In this document: positions 41,850-50,740 of the stretch, one piece after another
How positions within the stretch are numbered: position 1 is the first letter of the stretch
Layout of the letters: every line of letters begins with the position of its first letter
Assembly (NCBI GenBank): GCA_030651375.1
Contig: JAUSFM010000015.1
Location: 1 to 64,000 of the forward strand
Length of the DNA stretch: 64,000 bases
Direction of reading: 5' to 3'
Origin: Candidatus Woesearchaeota archaeon
Lineage (GTDB): Archaea; Nanobdellota; Nanobdellia; Woesearchaeales; UBA12501
The notes under the pieces: generated by a model
Told to the model about the DNA's origin: nothing
The model's database searches: none
The model's input: only the letters and a program-made list of their open reading frames with translations
Translations under genes and position numbers: made by a program

Positions 41850-44417
41850 ATGGGTTTTCGCGACAAGGCACAGGCGGTCAAGGATTGGGCAACAACATAT
41901 AATCCGACTCGCGAGCGCCAGCAGTGGGAAAAAATAAAGACTGGAGTTAATCACGCCGGCGCCGGCATGGTCGGGCTTGCAGCGCGTTCGCGTGAATACA
42001 TTGCGCCGGTGGACATCAGCCCGATACGGTTCCTGTTATTTTTGCTCATTGCGCTTGCTGTTCATCTGGTGATTGAGACGCAAACGAGCAACATTTTTTC
42101 CGTTGAGCGAGTTGCAGGCCATCTGCTCATCGCGTTTATTCTCTGTCCGTTTCTTCTTGGGATTTCGCTGCGCGAGCGGTTTGAAGAACTGTTTACTGTT
42201 TTTTTGATTGCACTCTTTTTGCCCCTCATTTTTATGTGGATTTCAACCGGGCTTTCATGGGCAGGCCTTGATGTGCACGTCAGCATTTTTTCCTACCTCA
42301 CCAATCTTTTTTTTGTGCCGGTATGGATTTATTACGCAATATTCCAAGAGCATGTTGACCCGCGCTGGGGTTCCCATTCATTGAAAAACTTTTTTGGCAC
42401 GCTCATTCTACTGTTCTGGATCGCCATAATTCTCATCTCACTCATTCAGCATCTCCAAGACAACAATCTCGAGCAGAAATTCCAATGGGGTGACATTTCA
42501 GCGCAGTACAAGCAAACCGCAGCAGAGCGCGTGAAAGAGCTTCCGAGCATGTTCAAAACTGCTGCCGCCATCTTCGGCGGCAAAATCACTGAACTGTTCA
42601 AGCGGCCGATTCAATACGCTGTCGGCGATGATTATTTCATTGGCAACGTGGAAAAAAGCAAGGAAGAAAAAGTCGGCGTGTATCTCGAAAGTATGCGCGC
42701 TGCTGCGCCACAATTCTTTGAAGACGAGCCGGTTACCGTCTGGGGCATTCTCAAGGCCAAAACCCTGCAGCCCGACAAGATGATTCATGTGGTTACCGAA
42801 TGTGTTGCTATTCCTCTATCACCTGTTGCAGGGCTGCAAAACCGCATCATCGGCGATGCAAATCCGGAAAACCCATCATCCTTACAACTAGTTGCGGATG
42901 TTGCGAATTTTGAGCAGCTCGACCTTTCCTGTGAATTCCCACCAGGACTGCTGCAGCGCGGCTCGCGGAAAATCGGCTTCAACACAACCTTCAATTTCAA
43001 CACCGATGCATATCTAAAATCTTATTTCATGGATCAAGACCGGATGCGTTCGCTCGTGCGTGAAAATATCAATCCACTCACCCAGTATGGCATTACTGAT
43101 CCAACACCGATCGCGATATACACCAATGGTCCGGTCGGTATTGGCATGGAGACAACACGCACCGAAAACGGCGCACTGATTCCGGTCACGATCACGAATC
43201 TTTTCCGTCTTGGAATAACGATAGAAAACAAATGGGAAGGTCGCATTCAATCCGTGCGTAGTGTGCTCTTCCGCTTGCCTGCCGGCACTCATATCGTGGC
43301 AGATTCATGCGACTTTAACGTCGAGGAAGTTCCCTGTGCTCCCGACCTTCCGCTCTGCGGAGATATGGGTGCGGGCACGGACGCAACCGTGATCTATGCC
43401 GTCAGCCCCAGCTCACGTCGAGATCCCAGCGGCACGGTTGCAAAGAGGGGTTTGGATGTGGTCAACCGGCTGTTTGCAGGCGAACGGCGCAAGTACGTTT
43501 CCTTGACTTGTAAAATCAGTTTTGACAATGTCGAAGCAGTGCTCGGCAACACACCGCTTGCTACCCAGTACTTCAAAACGTCAGTTGCATACGATTATGT
43601 TCTTGAAAAATCCATTTCAATAACGCTCAAGCCGGTAAAAGATTTTCTGCCCGCAGCTCCGGACCATGGTGTGGTTGGTCCGGGAATTACTTCCGGCTTT
43701 GAACCCGAACCATACGAAGTGCCGAAATCAGAGGAGGACGCGCTGCGAAAAATCTGGCAGACCTACCACAACGATATTGCTGCAGCAAACCAACAGAGCG
43801 GTGTGCCAAAAGGGCTGATTATGGCGCTCATCGCTGCAGAAACAGGCGACACTAATCCCAACAAAATATCCACCACCGGTGCAGCAGGGCTGGGACAGTT
43901 TACCTATCAATCAAAATTCTTTTCCACCATCAGAAAATGTTGTGTGAAAGAAGCAAGCGAAAGTTCGCCGAATTACTGCGCCAACGAGCGTCAGCGCTGT
44001 GGCAATGATGCATGGTGCGCTATCGGCGGTTATTCATGTAGCCCTGACCAGAACGACCCACTCTACGACGACCGGTTTAATGCGCAGCATTCAATTTTTT
44101 CAATTGCCGAGCGCCTTGCAACTGACATTCGTACCTACAACAAATATGCTGCACGCATCGAATTTGCGCTGGTATCATACAATGCCGGCGGTGCCGTGGT
44201 CACTGCAGCAGTCAAGCAGACCGGCAGCGGCAATCCTTCATGGCCTGAAGTGTCTGCACAGATTACCCCCTCACTCATCCAGTCTTCCCACAAAACCTAC
44301 GCTAACTGGCAATGGGCTGCGCTTCAAGGAAAAGCACGTGAAATCAACAACTATGTTAAAAAAATAACCTCCTTGAGCGAAAAAGCAGAAGCAATTTCCG
44401 AAGGTGAAATTGCATGA
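41850..44417 (+). CDS. five-TM protein with extracellular lytic-transglycosylase (SLT-like) domain
   Basis: The 855-residue protein opens with a basic cytoplasmic segment and about five membrane helices (residues 50-205; FLLFLLIALAVHLVIE, FLIALFLPLIFMWIS, LILLFWIAIILISLIQ). An ectodomain of about 400 residues follows, then at about 635-830 a lysozyme-like SLT/Slt70-type domain: GVPKGLIMALIAAETGD with the probable catalytic Glu664, STTGAAGLGQFTY, a Cys-rich insert, and FALVSYNAGGAVV. Archaea lack murein, so the target is puzzling: it may be bacterial peptidoglycan, host glycan or the cell's own polymer. The next gene overlaps by four bases. Confidence 0.75.
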   Translation: MGFRDKAQAVKDWATTYNPTRERQQWEKIKTGVNHAGAGMVGLAARSREYIAPVDISPIRFLLFLLIALAVHLVIETQTSNIFSVERVAGHLLIAFILCPFLLGISLRERFEELFTVFLIALFLPLIFMWISTGLSWAGLDVHVSIFSYLTNLFFVPVWIYYAIFQEHVDPRWGSHSLKNFFGTLILLFWIAIILISLIQHLQDNNLEQKFQWGDISAQYKQTAAERVKELPSMFKTAAAIFGGKITELFKRPIQYAVGDDYFIGNVEKSKEEKVGVYLESMRAAAPQFFEDEPVTVWGILKAKTLQPDKMIHVVTECVAIPLSPVAGLQNRIIGDANPENPSSLQLVADVANFEQLDLSCEFPPGLLQRGSRKIGFNTTFNFNTDAYLKSYFMDQDRMRSLVRENINPLTQYGITDPTPIAIYTNGPVGIGMETTRTENGALIPVTITNLFRLGITIENKWEGRIQSVRSVLFRLPAGTHIVADSCDFNVEEVPCAPDLPLCGDMGAGTDATVIYAVSPSSRRDPSGTVAKRGLDVVNRLFAGERRKYVSLTCKISFDNVEAVLGNTPLATQYFKTSVAYDYVLEKSISITLKPVKDFLPAAPDHGVVGPGITSGFEPEPYEVPKSEEDALRKIWQTYHNDIAAANQQSGVPKGLIMALIAAETGDTNPNKISTTGAAGLGQFTYQSKFFSTIRKCCVKEASESSPNYCANERQRCGNDAWCAIGGYSCSPDQNDPLYDDRFNAQHSIFSIAERLATDIRTYNKYAARIEFALVSYNAGGAVVTAAVKQTGSGNPSWPEVSAQITPSLIQSSHKTYANWQWAALQGKAREINNYVKKITSLSEKAEAISEGEIA

Positions 44418-45427
44418 GCCGCCCCTTTTGTATCAGTATTGTCGGAATTTTTGCTCTTGTGCTCCTGCTGGCAGGATGCCAATCTCTTTTCAGCAGAGGC
44501 CAATCCGGTGTTGTTCCGCTTCCGGTGCACGTCGGAAAAACCGGACTTGAAATGAGTTTCCTTGAAAATCTTCCGCCTGCGCAGGCCTTTTCTTCAACTC
44601 CCACAACAGAATCAATTTTTCCGGTTGCCGTCAAACTCGCCAACAAGGGCGCTGCCGACATTATCGAAGGATACCTCTCTGTTGGGCTTGAAAAAGATTA
44701 CCTTGAGTTGAAGGACTGGAACATAGAAGGGCAGGAGGCGTTTCACGTCGGCACGAGCAGCGAAAACATCGCCTTTTCCCTTCCTGGCAGGTCGGCGCTT
44801 GATCCGGTTGGCGAGGAAGATGTCGTTGCGCTTAGTGTTAAAGCATTGCCGCTTGATACTCAATCCCAGACGCACACATCGACAATCATCATGACCGCGT
44901 GTTACCAGTACGAAACACTGTCGGCTGCCGAGGTATGCATTAACCCCGAACTATTTACCACCAAACCGATTGAAAAAATCTGCCAGCACGGCGTTACCAG
45001 CATACGCCAAGGCCAAGGAGCGCCGATTGCGATTACGGGCGTTGAAACAAAAATGCTTCCGGGCCCCGGCGTGAGCATACTACCTCAATTTTTGATTACC
45101 CTTGAAAATGTGGCGAAAGGCCAGGCGCTTAATCCGCGTTCAGTTGCGCAGGCGTGTTCCTCATTGCCGCTCACCCACGACGACTGGAACGTCCTTGCAC
45201 TCTCAGACCTTCGGTTTTCACGGTTTTCGCTGGCGCATGGTGATTTTGACTGCTCGCCTGCGCCGCTCCGCCTACGCGATGGAAAAGCTACCCTGCGCTG
45301 CACGCTTAAACCCAATCTCCTGCGCAAAGAGGAAGGCGCCTTCAAGACAACCCTGTTCATGGCGCTTGAGTACGGCTACACGTTTTCCGTTTCAAAAAAT
45401 ATTCAAATTGACAGAATTGTGCAATGA
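44414..45427 (+). CDS. surface lipoprotein 1 of the SLT block
   Basis: The 337-residue protein has a lipoprotein signal peptide ending LLLAGCQS (lipobox Cys at about residue 22). The mature part begins with a short module, KTGLEMSFLENLPP, followed by a CARDB/S-layer-like beta domain (FPVAVKLANKGAADIIEGYL) and conserved Cys pairs. The same module recurs in the next two genes, so the three are tandem paralogues. The start overlaps the SLT gene (ATGA), implying a coupled complex at the outer membrane face. Confidence 0.7.
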   Translation: MSRPFCISIVGIFALVLLLAGCQSLFSRGQSGVVPLPVHVGKTGLEMSFLENLPPAQAFSSTPTTESIFPVAVKLANKGAADIIEGYLSVGLEKDYLELKDWNIEGQEAFHVGTSSENIAFSLPGRSALDPVGEEDVVALSVKALPLDTQSQTHTSTIIMTACYQYETLSAAEVCINPELFTTKPIEKICQHGVTSIRQGQGAPIAITGVETKMLPGPGVSILPQFLITLENVAKGQALNPRSVAQACSSLPLTHDDWNVLALSDLRFSRFSLAHGDFDCSPAPLRLRDGKATLRCTLKPNLLRKEEGAFKTTLFMALEYGYTFSVSKNIQIDRIVQ

Positions 45428-45468
45428 CGTCACAACATTTAAATAACTGGAAACCAAAAATGGCACCT

Positions 45469-46452
45469 ATGTCAAAAAAGAGGATGCGTATACTCCCTAT
45501 TTTTTCTCTCTTCACGCTACTATTTGTTTCACTTTTTATTTCCAGTTGTTCATCATTAAACCAACGAGGCCGTGGTGTTGAAGACTTCAATTTTCATACC
45601 GGTACGCAGGGCATGGAACTGCGGTTTCTTCAGGGCAATCCTCCACAGCGGCTCTATGCAGGCGACCCGCTGAACGTGCTCGTCGAGTACGCCAACAAAG
45701 GTGCGTACCCGGTTGTTGACGGCAGGCTGTACCTGACTGGGTTTGACCGAGAATACCTGCGGTTCGACCGCGAAGAAGTAATTGGTTTCGGTGCTGAAGG
45801 AAAAAGCGCGCTCAATCCCGAAGGCATGATTTCAGAACTTGCCGAATTCAAAGATCCCGCAGTAAGCATGCCACCGGAAACCGACGCGTTTCGCCAAATC
45901 ATAAAAGCAACCGCCTGCTACAGCTACAAGACCTTTGCGTCACCCATGGTGTGCATTGACCCTGACCCGCTGAACATTGAGCCGGCAGACAAAGTATGCC
46001 TGGTGCAGAATGTGGGTATGAATTCCCAAGGCGCTCCGGTTGCGGTAAAATCAGTTGACGTTGATGCTGCGCGCGGCCGCGTCCAGTTCAAGATTACGGT
46101 GCAAAACGTGGGCGGTGGTACCGTGATTGAAAGCAGAAACGGCTACGTTCCCCTTGATCGGTGCCAAGCGTTGTTGTCCCGCGATGAAATCGACAAGGTT
46201 GAAATCCGCGCATTCCTCTCTCAAAATCAGGCGCTCGACTGTAAGCCTGCAGTGATTCGCCTTGTCAACGGCAAGGGATTTGCCTACTGCAGCTTTTCCG
46301 GCCTTGACCCGCGCGCTGATGCGTACATGACCGCGTTGAGCATTGAGCTTTCCTACGGCTACCGAAATTCCGTTGCAACAACAACTGATATTCTCAGCCT
46401 GCCCGGCAGCAATGACCGTTTGCTCCCAAGCCGGTATCTTTTCAGACGATAA
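45469..46452 (+). CDS. surface lipoprotein 2 of the SLT block
   Basis: The 327-residue protein is a paralogue of the preceding one: signal peptide with LFISSCSS (lipobox), then GTQGMELRFLQGNPP, VLVEYANKGAYPVVDGRLYL, a cysteine-bearing KATACYSYKTF segment and a second beta domain (RVQFKITVQNVGGGTVI). The frame is open to ATG 45424, which overlaps the previous stop by four bases. A TATA-like CATTTAAATAAC at about 45436-45447 favours ATG 45469 (or 45460) from an internal promoter. Both modes may operate. Confidence 0.7.
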   Translation: MSKKRMRILPIFSLFTLLFVSLFISSCSSLNQRGRGVEDFNFHTGTQGMELRFLQGNPPQRLYAGDPLNVLVEYANKGAYPVVDGRLYLTGFDREYLRFDREEVIGFGAEGKSALNPEGMISELAEFKDPAVSMPPETDAFRQIIKATACYSYKTFASPMVCIDPDPLNIEPADKVCLVQNVGMNSQGAPVAVKSVDVDAARGRVQFKITVQNVGGGTVIESRNGYVPLDRCQALLSRDEIDKVEIRAFLSQNQALDCKPAVIRLVNGKGFAYCSFSGLDPRADAYMTALSIELSYGYRNSVATTTDILSLPGSNDRLLPSRYLFRR

Positions 46453-46522
46453 CTTTGCGATAAATTTATAAATCCCTTTTCTTCTTGTTTCTTGTTGTGT
46501 ATCAAAGAAAGAGGTCTCAAAG

Positions 46523-47569
46523 ATGAAACACCCGCGCATGCCTGTTCTTGTTGTTCTTTTTGCTCTTCTTGCTTTTTCGCTCACCCTTGCCGGCTGTGCA
46601 GAGCAGAAGCAGGGTATTTCCACGTCTACGCCGTTTCTCGGCGGCACCAATGGGCTGCTTGTTTCCTTTGTGCGTGAAGCACCGCCCGAGTCAATTACTG
46701 ACGATGGCAAATACCCATTTGGCGTTGCGATCCAGCTTGAAAATGGCGGCGAAGCCGACGTGCCGTTTGGCGGCGGCTATGCAGAAATTGTCGGCATTAA
46801 CCCCGTTGATTTTGGCCTTCCGACCCAAGCGTACCTTCGCAGCCCACTCTTGAAAGAAGGAAAACTTTCAGGCGCCCGTAAAAACTTTGACGGCACCGTC
46901 ATTCCCGGCATGCAGACGGTTGTACAATTTCCCTTTGACCCATCAAAACAAATTTCCATGCTGAAATATCTTCCCAATCTTTATGGCAACACCAATGTAA
47001 ACGTCCGCGCGAATGTGTGCTATGATTACCGCACCAAAACAACCACAAAAATATGTGTCAAGCAAAACCTTCTGGCGATTGAGGAAAAACCACCATTGTG
47101 TCTGGTCAACGAGCCAAAGAATCCGCAGAACTCCGGTGCGCCCGTTCACATTACTGCGATGAGTGAAGCACCGATTGGTGAGGACAAAGTTCAGCTGACC
47201 TTTACGATTTCCCATGTTGGAGCCCCGACTGATTCATTCTTTGCCGTTGGCTCGGATTGTGACGACAGCATTACCAACCCACAGAAATACGTTGTCTTTG
47301 TCAATGTGACGTCTGATGTGAACGGGGCATTTGCTGACTGCTCAGGCCTTGAAGACCCTGCAGAAGGCGCAATTGTTGGCCCCAAGGGCGAGCGCCACGG
47401 CGGCTTTGTGCGGATGTACCGCGGCCAGCCGAGAACCGTCACCTGCACCATTGACCTGTCCCACGTCGAGAGCACGTTTGAAGAACTGTTTGAAGTTGAG
47501 CTCCTTTACCGCTATATGCAATCCATCGAGAAGCCGATGCTGATACGTGATGTGTCAGTTTCTAATTGA
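46523..47569 (+). CDS. surface lipoprotein 3 of the SLT block
   Basis: The 348-residue third paralogue has a signal peptide FSLTLAGCAEQ (lipobox Cys at about 24), then GTNGLLVSFVREAPP, FGVAIQLENGGEADVPFGGGY and a Cys-containing ANVCYDYRTKTTTKICVK, followed by a second beta domain (VQLTFTISHVGAP). It has its own TATA box (AATTTATAAATC at about 46463-46474) and a GAGG ribosome-binding site. The GGGYAE variant and fewer shared cysteines mark it as the most diverged copy. Confidence 0.7.
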   Translation: MKHPRMPVLVVLFALLAFSLTLAGCAEQKQGISTSTPFLGGTNGLLVSFVREAPPESITDDGKYPFGVAIQLENGGEADVPFGGGYAEIVGINPVDFGLPTQAYLRSPLLKEGKLSGARKNFDGTVIPGMQTVVQFPFDPSKQISMLKYLPNLYGNTNVNVRANVCYDYRTKTTTKICVKQNLLAIEEKPPLCLVNEPKNPQNSGAPVHITAMSEAPIGEDKVQLTFTISHVGAPTDSFFAVGSDCDDSITNPQKYVVFVNVTSDVNGAFADCSGLEDPAEGAIVGPKGERHGGFVRMYRGQPRTVTCTIDLSHVESTFEELFEVELLYRYMQSIEKPMLIRDVSVSN

Positions 47570-47587
47570 GATGAGAACGGCTCCAAC

Positions 47588-47617
47588 GCTTGTTTATTCT
47601 TTTCTTATTCTTTTTTA
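47588..47617 (+). terminator. T-rich terminator of the surface block
   Basis: TTGTTTATTCTTTTCTTATTCTTTTTT follows shortly after the last lipoprotein stop. The convergent racemase gene ends just beyond it. Confidence 0.45.
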
Positions 47618-48304
47618 AATTAACTGAACTATAGAAGCATCTTCTAATATCTGTATCGTATTTATTATTGGTATGTGTGCGTCTTGATTTGATATCAATC
47701 GGGGCAACTCCGTACATCCTAAAAGTATTCCTTCGGCTCCCCTGTTCTCAAGTTTTTCTATAATCGTTCTCATTTTTTCCTTATCATCCTCTCTAATTTT
47801 ATTATTGATTATTCTTAGAATACATTCACTTACAAACCGCTGATCAATTTCGTTTGGAGTTATTGACTCAATACCTCCTTTTTTGAGTTCAGTGGCATGA
47901 AGTCCAGATTGAATTGTTTTAGTAGAGCCAAGAATCCCTACTTTTGTACGTTTCATTTCTCTGCACTTTTTTGTTGTTTCTTCTACAATGCTCAAAATCG
48001 GCGCCCTTGATTTTTCTCTCAGTTCATCAATAAAGATATGAACTGTATTGCAGGGAATAACAATAAAATCTACATCTAACCTATTCGGGCGGTGTACTGA
48101 CTCCAGCAACAAATCTAAGTGTTCTTGAGATGGGCCTCCCTTAATCAGGCGTTCTTCTGCTTTCTGAGAAATTGGTAGATTATCGAGTACAATGTGTGGC
48201 TGTCTTTTTGTAAAGAGTTTGAACTTCCTATTTACATTAAGGCAAAACGTACATCCTGTTTCAGGCCCGAGTCCTCCAATAACTCCTAAGATTCTTTGTT
48301 TCAT
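47615..48304 (-). CDS. aspartate/glutamate racemase family protein
   Basis: The 229-residue protein shows both catalytic cysteine motifs of the Asp/Glu/hydantoin racemase superfamily: VIPCNTVHIF (near residue 81) and LLGCTELPRLI (near 193), with the N-terminal VIGGLGPETG phosphate-like loop. It is therefore probably an active amino-acid racemase (likely aspartate type, PLP-independent). ATG 48302-48304 overlaps the previous gene's stop as ATGA, so it is translationally coupled to the unknown gene upstream. The neighbours suggest a pathway using a D-amino acid. Confidence 0.8.
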   Translation of the reverse strand: MKQRILGVIGGLGPETGCTFCLNVNRKFKLFTKRQPHIVLDNLPISQKAEERLIKGGPSQEHLDLLLESVHRPNRLDVDFIVIPCNTVHIFIDELREKSRAPILSIVEETTKKCREMKRTKVGILGSTKTIQSGLHATELKKGGIESITPNEIDQRFVSECILRIINNKIREDDKEKMRTIIEKLENRGAEGILLGCTELPRLISNQDAHIPIINTIQILEDASIVQLI

Positions 48305-49161
48305 TTTGTACACCGGTCGAGTACCTGTTGCAGCCTGCTTGCGAGAGGACCTCGTTCTGTTTTCTCTACGGTCTTGTCGTAGAGCCTGATTACTTGGTTG
48401 AGAAATTTCTCGTATGGCTGTGTTGCTTGTTCACCAAATTGTTCGTGAGCTGAAGCTATTTTATTCGCGGCATTTTCATCTGGCTGAAGCATGACTCTTT
48501 CTCCAAGGTTGGTGCAAAAGTAGGGGGCAGCGCGAAGTCTTTTCGGATCAAACGTTCTGCCGGGCGTTACATAGATAAATCCTATTAGGTCATCAAACCG
48601 TCGTTGGAATTCTTTGTCAAATGACCGTTCGTCCGAGTTCTTGCTTCCGTTGAGTGCCCAACCAACTTTGAGATTTACCTGCTGTTCCTGATTGAACCAA
48701 CGCATATCAGTTAGTTCTCTTCTCATGTAGTCATGAGGTGCTTCTATTGTTCTAAGAATATCTCTGTAAGTTGGAGCTTGATCTATCTCTGAAGCTCGTG
48801 CTATGTGCCACCCAGAAAAGCCCATATTTTCTATGGCTCTTTGCAGTGTTTCTTGGTAGCGCCCTGCTAATTCATCGACCGAGTGAGCGTCAAAACCATT
48901 ACTGATTGCGTGAGTATCTGCGACGAGAATATGCTTCGGTACATCAAGTTGTTCTCCGCTAAGAACCATGCTCAAAATATCAATAGGCAAACCTGCACTA
49001 AGCAGGGGAACCCCATTACAGAGGCCAACACCAAAATAGAGTGTATGTGCCTCTGGTATGTCAGACATTCCAGCCAACGATGGCTGGGTCTCAACCAGGG
49101 GCTCTTGGGTGATAAATCGAGCTATATCTTCTTTGCTTCTGATGCGTGATTGGTTTTTCAT
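48301..49161 (-). CDS. unknown protein, possibly HUP-fold (class I aaRS/CDPS-like)
   Basis: The 286-residue soluble protein has a Rossmann-like start (LYFGVGLCNGVPLLSAGLPID) and a second strand with HILVADTHAISNGFDAH, followed by helices and GWHIARASEI. The order and the VAD-H motif recall the HUP core of class I tRNA synthetases and cyclodipeptide synthases, but the HIGH and KMSKS motifs are not evident; a TPGRTFDPKRLRA segment lies near residue 205. This is pattern reading only. It is co-transcribed with an amino-acid racemase and divergent from an Lrp-type regulator, which points to amino-acid metabolism or aminoacyl-tRNA use. Confidence 0.4.
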   Translation of the reverse strand: MKNQSRIRSKEDIARFITQEPLVETQPSLAGMSDIPEAHTLYFGVGLCNGVPLLSAGLPIDILSMVLSGEQLDVPKHILVADTHAISNGFDAHSVDELAGRYQETLQRAIENMGFSGWHIARASEIDQAPTYRDILRTIEAPHDYMRRELTDMRWFNQEQQVNLKVGWALNGSKNSDERSFDKEFQRRFDDLIGFIYVTPGRTFDPKRLRAAPYFCTNLGERVMLQPDENAANKIASAHEQFGEQATQPYEKFLNQVIRLYDKTVEKTERGPLASRLQQVLDRCTK

Positions 49162-49234
49162 GGTATCTCAACGACAAGAAGTGGCGGTACCCTAATGTAC
49201 TTGATTGAATAAAATACGAATATTAAGCAATAAA

Positions 49235-49260
49235 TTTATATATTGTTGAATATTATTCAA
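49235..49260 (+). promoter_or_regulatory. TATA box and palindromic operator of the Lrp-type gene
   Basis: TTTATATAT (49235-49243) is centred 27 bases before ATG 49266. Directly after it lies a perfect 15-base palindrome, TTGAATATTATTCAA (49246-49260), between the TATA box and the start. A partial copy (TTGAATAAAATACGAATATT, from 49205) lies on the side of the divergent racemase operon. Confidence 0.65.
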
Positions 49261-49265
49261 GTTTT

Positions 49266-49715
49266 ATGAAGAACATAACTGAAAAACTGGTTACCTTGTT
49301 CAAAGAAGGCAATTGTACTCCTCAGATAGCTCGCATGGCTAAAAAACTCAAAGAGCCATCAACAACGCTCCATTACAACATCAAGAAGTTAGAAACCGAA
49401 GGAGCTATTAAAACCTATAAGGCAGTATTTGACTACAAAAAAATCGACGAAGGATTCTGTGTTTTTGTACTGATTAGTCTCTCACCAGACGAGTACGGAA
49501 ACCCAGAACATATTGGAAAAGAATTAGCAAAACATCCACAAATAGAGAGTGTTGATATCTGCACCGGTAATTGGGAGATGATTCTCAAAGTGCGAGTTAA
49601 AGATCAAGACGCATACTATAATCTAGTAAAAAATGTCATCTCGAGAAAGGGAATTAACAAAATCGTATCATTAACCTCACTTAAACAATTGAAAACTGAA
49701 TTTGTACTCGTGTGA
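49266..49715 (+). CDS. Lrp/AsnC-family transcription regulator
   Basis: The 149-residue protein has an HTH at the N-terminus (EGNCTPQIARMAKKLKEPSTTLHYNIKKLETEGAI) and a C-terminal RAM (ACT-like) ligand-binding domain (FCVFVLISLSP, VDICTGNWEMILKVRVKD). Members sense amino acids and form octamers. It is divergent from the racemase/HUP-like operon, and a palindrome sits over its own start, so it probably represses itself and controls the operon according to an amino-acid signal. Confidence 0.85.
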   Translation: MKNITEKLVTLFKEGNCTPQIARMAKKLKEPSTTLHYNIKKLETEGAIKTYKAVFDYKKIDEGFCVFVLISLSPDEYGNPEHIGKELAKHPQIESVDICTGNWEMILKVRVKDQDAYYNLVKNVISRKGINKIVSLTSLKQLKTEFVLV

Positions 49716-49739
49716 AGAACAAGCGCGATCTATATTTCT

Positions 49740-50717
49740 TTATATCTTCTTATCCATCATATCTCCCGCCAGCGCAACCTTCGCCAACAGGGCTTCGAGC
49801 TGAATCACATCATCGCTTCCTTCGCTGATGCGGAACTCCGCTTCGCCGCATTCGGCAATGAGTTGCATTTTTTTCCGGTCATCGACTGGTAAGGCAAGAA
49901 TTTCTTTTTGTATCTGCTTCACAATATCCAGCCCGCTTAATCCATAATCAAGCATCACCTTAAGCAGTTGTTTCCGAGCTTCAACAAATTTTCCGGCAAG
50001 TGCGTGTTCGAGCACTTCTTTTAGCTGCGCCGGCTTTGCGTACGAGGCAATAGAATACACCATGTCCTCATCAATTTTTTCGCCCATGGCGGCGCAGCTT
50101 TGGAGAATATTCGCAACCCGCCGGACATCCCCTTCAGCAACTGTTACAATAGCTGTGCTTGCTTCAGGGGTGACCGTGAGTTTCTCGCGCGCTGCAATGC
50201 CGATGATAATCTCTTTGATATCCTCTGGCTTGAGCGGCTTGAACCTGAATACTGCACATCGGCTTTGCACGGGCTCAATAATTTTTGACGAGTAATTACA
50301 GCTGAGAATAAACCGCGTTGTCTGCGTATAATTTTCCATGGTTCTACGCAGTGCCTGCTGTGCCTCCCGTGTCAGGGCGTCGCATTCGTCGAGATAAATA
50401 ATCTTGAATGGCACATCACCAATCGCTTTTGTGCGCGCAAAATCCTTGACCTTGTGCCGCACGACGTCTATGCCGCGCTCGTCGCTTGCGTTCAGCTCGA
50501 GAAAATTATTTCGCCATTCCTCACCAAACATCTTTCTTGCTATGACAAGCGATAGTGTCGTTTTTCCGACGCCGGGCGGCCCAGCAAAGAGCAGGTGCGG
50601 AAGGTTTTTCTGCTCGACCAGCAGCCGTATTTTAGAAACAATCTCCTGCTGGCCATGAATTTCATCAAACGTACCCGGGCGATATTTCTCAGTCCAAATA
50701 GCATAGGTCTCATCCAT
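49740..50717 (-). CDS. rfcS: replication factor C small subunit
   Basis: The 325-residue AAA+ protein is the clamp-loader small subunit: RFC boxes IWTEKYRPGTF, LLFAGPPGVGKTTLSLVIAR (Walker A), IIYLDECDAL (Walker B), FILSCNYSSKIIEPVQSRCAVFRF (sensor 1 and SRC), then the helical collar. It loads PCNA at primer ends. No intein is present. The large subunit is not in the window. A PRC-barrel gene lies 23 bases upstream on the same strand. Confidence 0.95.
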   Translation of the reverse strand: MDETYAIWTEKYRPGTFDEIHGQQEIVSKIRLLVEQKNLPHLLFAGPPGVGKTTLSLVIARKMFGEEWRNNFLELNASDERGIDVVRHKVKDFARTKAIGDVPFKIIYLDECDALTREAQQALRRTMENYTQTTRFILSCNYSSKIIEPVQSRCAVFRFKPLKPEDIKEIIIGIAAREKLTVTPEASTAIVTVAEGDVRRVANILQSCAAMGEKIDEDMVYSIASYAKPAQLKEVLEHALAGKFVEARKQLLKVMLDYGLSGLDIVKQIQKEILALPVDDRKKMQLIAECGEAEFRISEGSDDVIQLEALLAKVALAGDMMDKKI

Positions 50718-50740
50718 TGGCGACCTGACTCACTGAGAAA

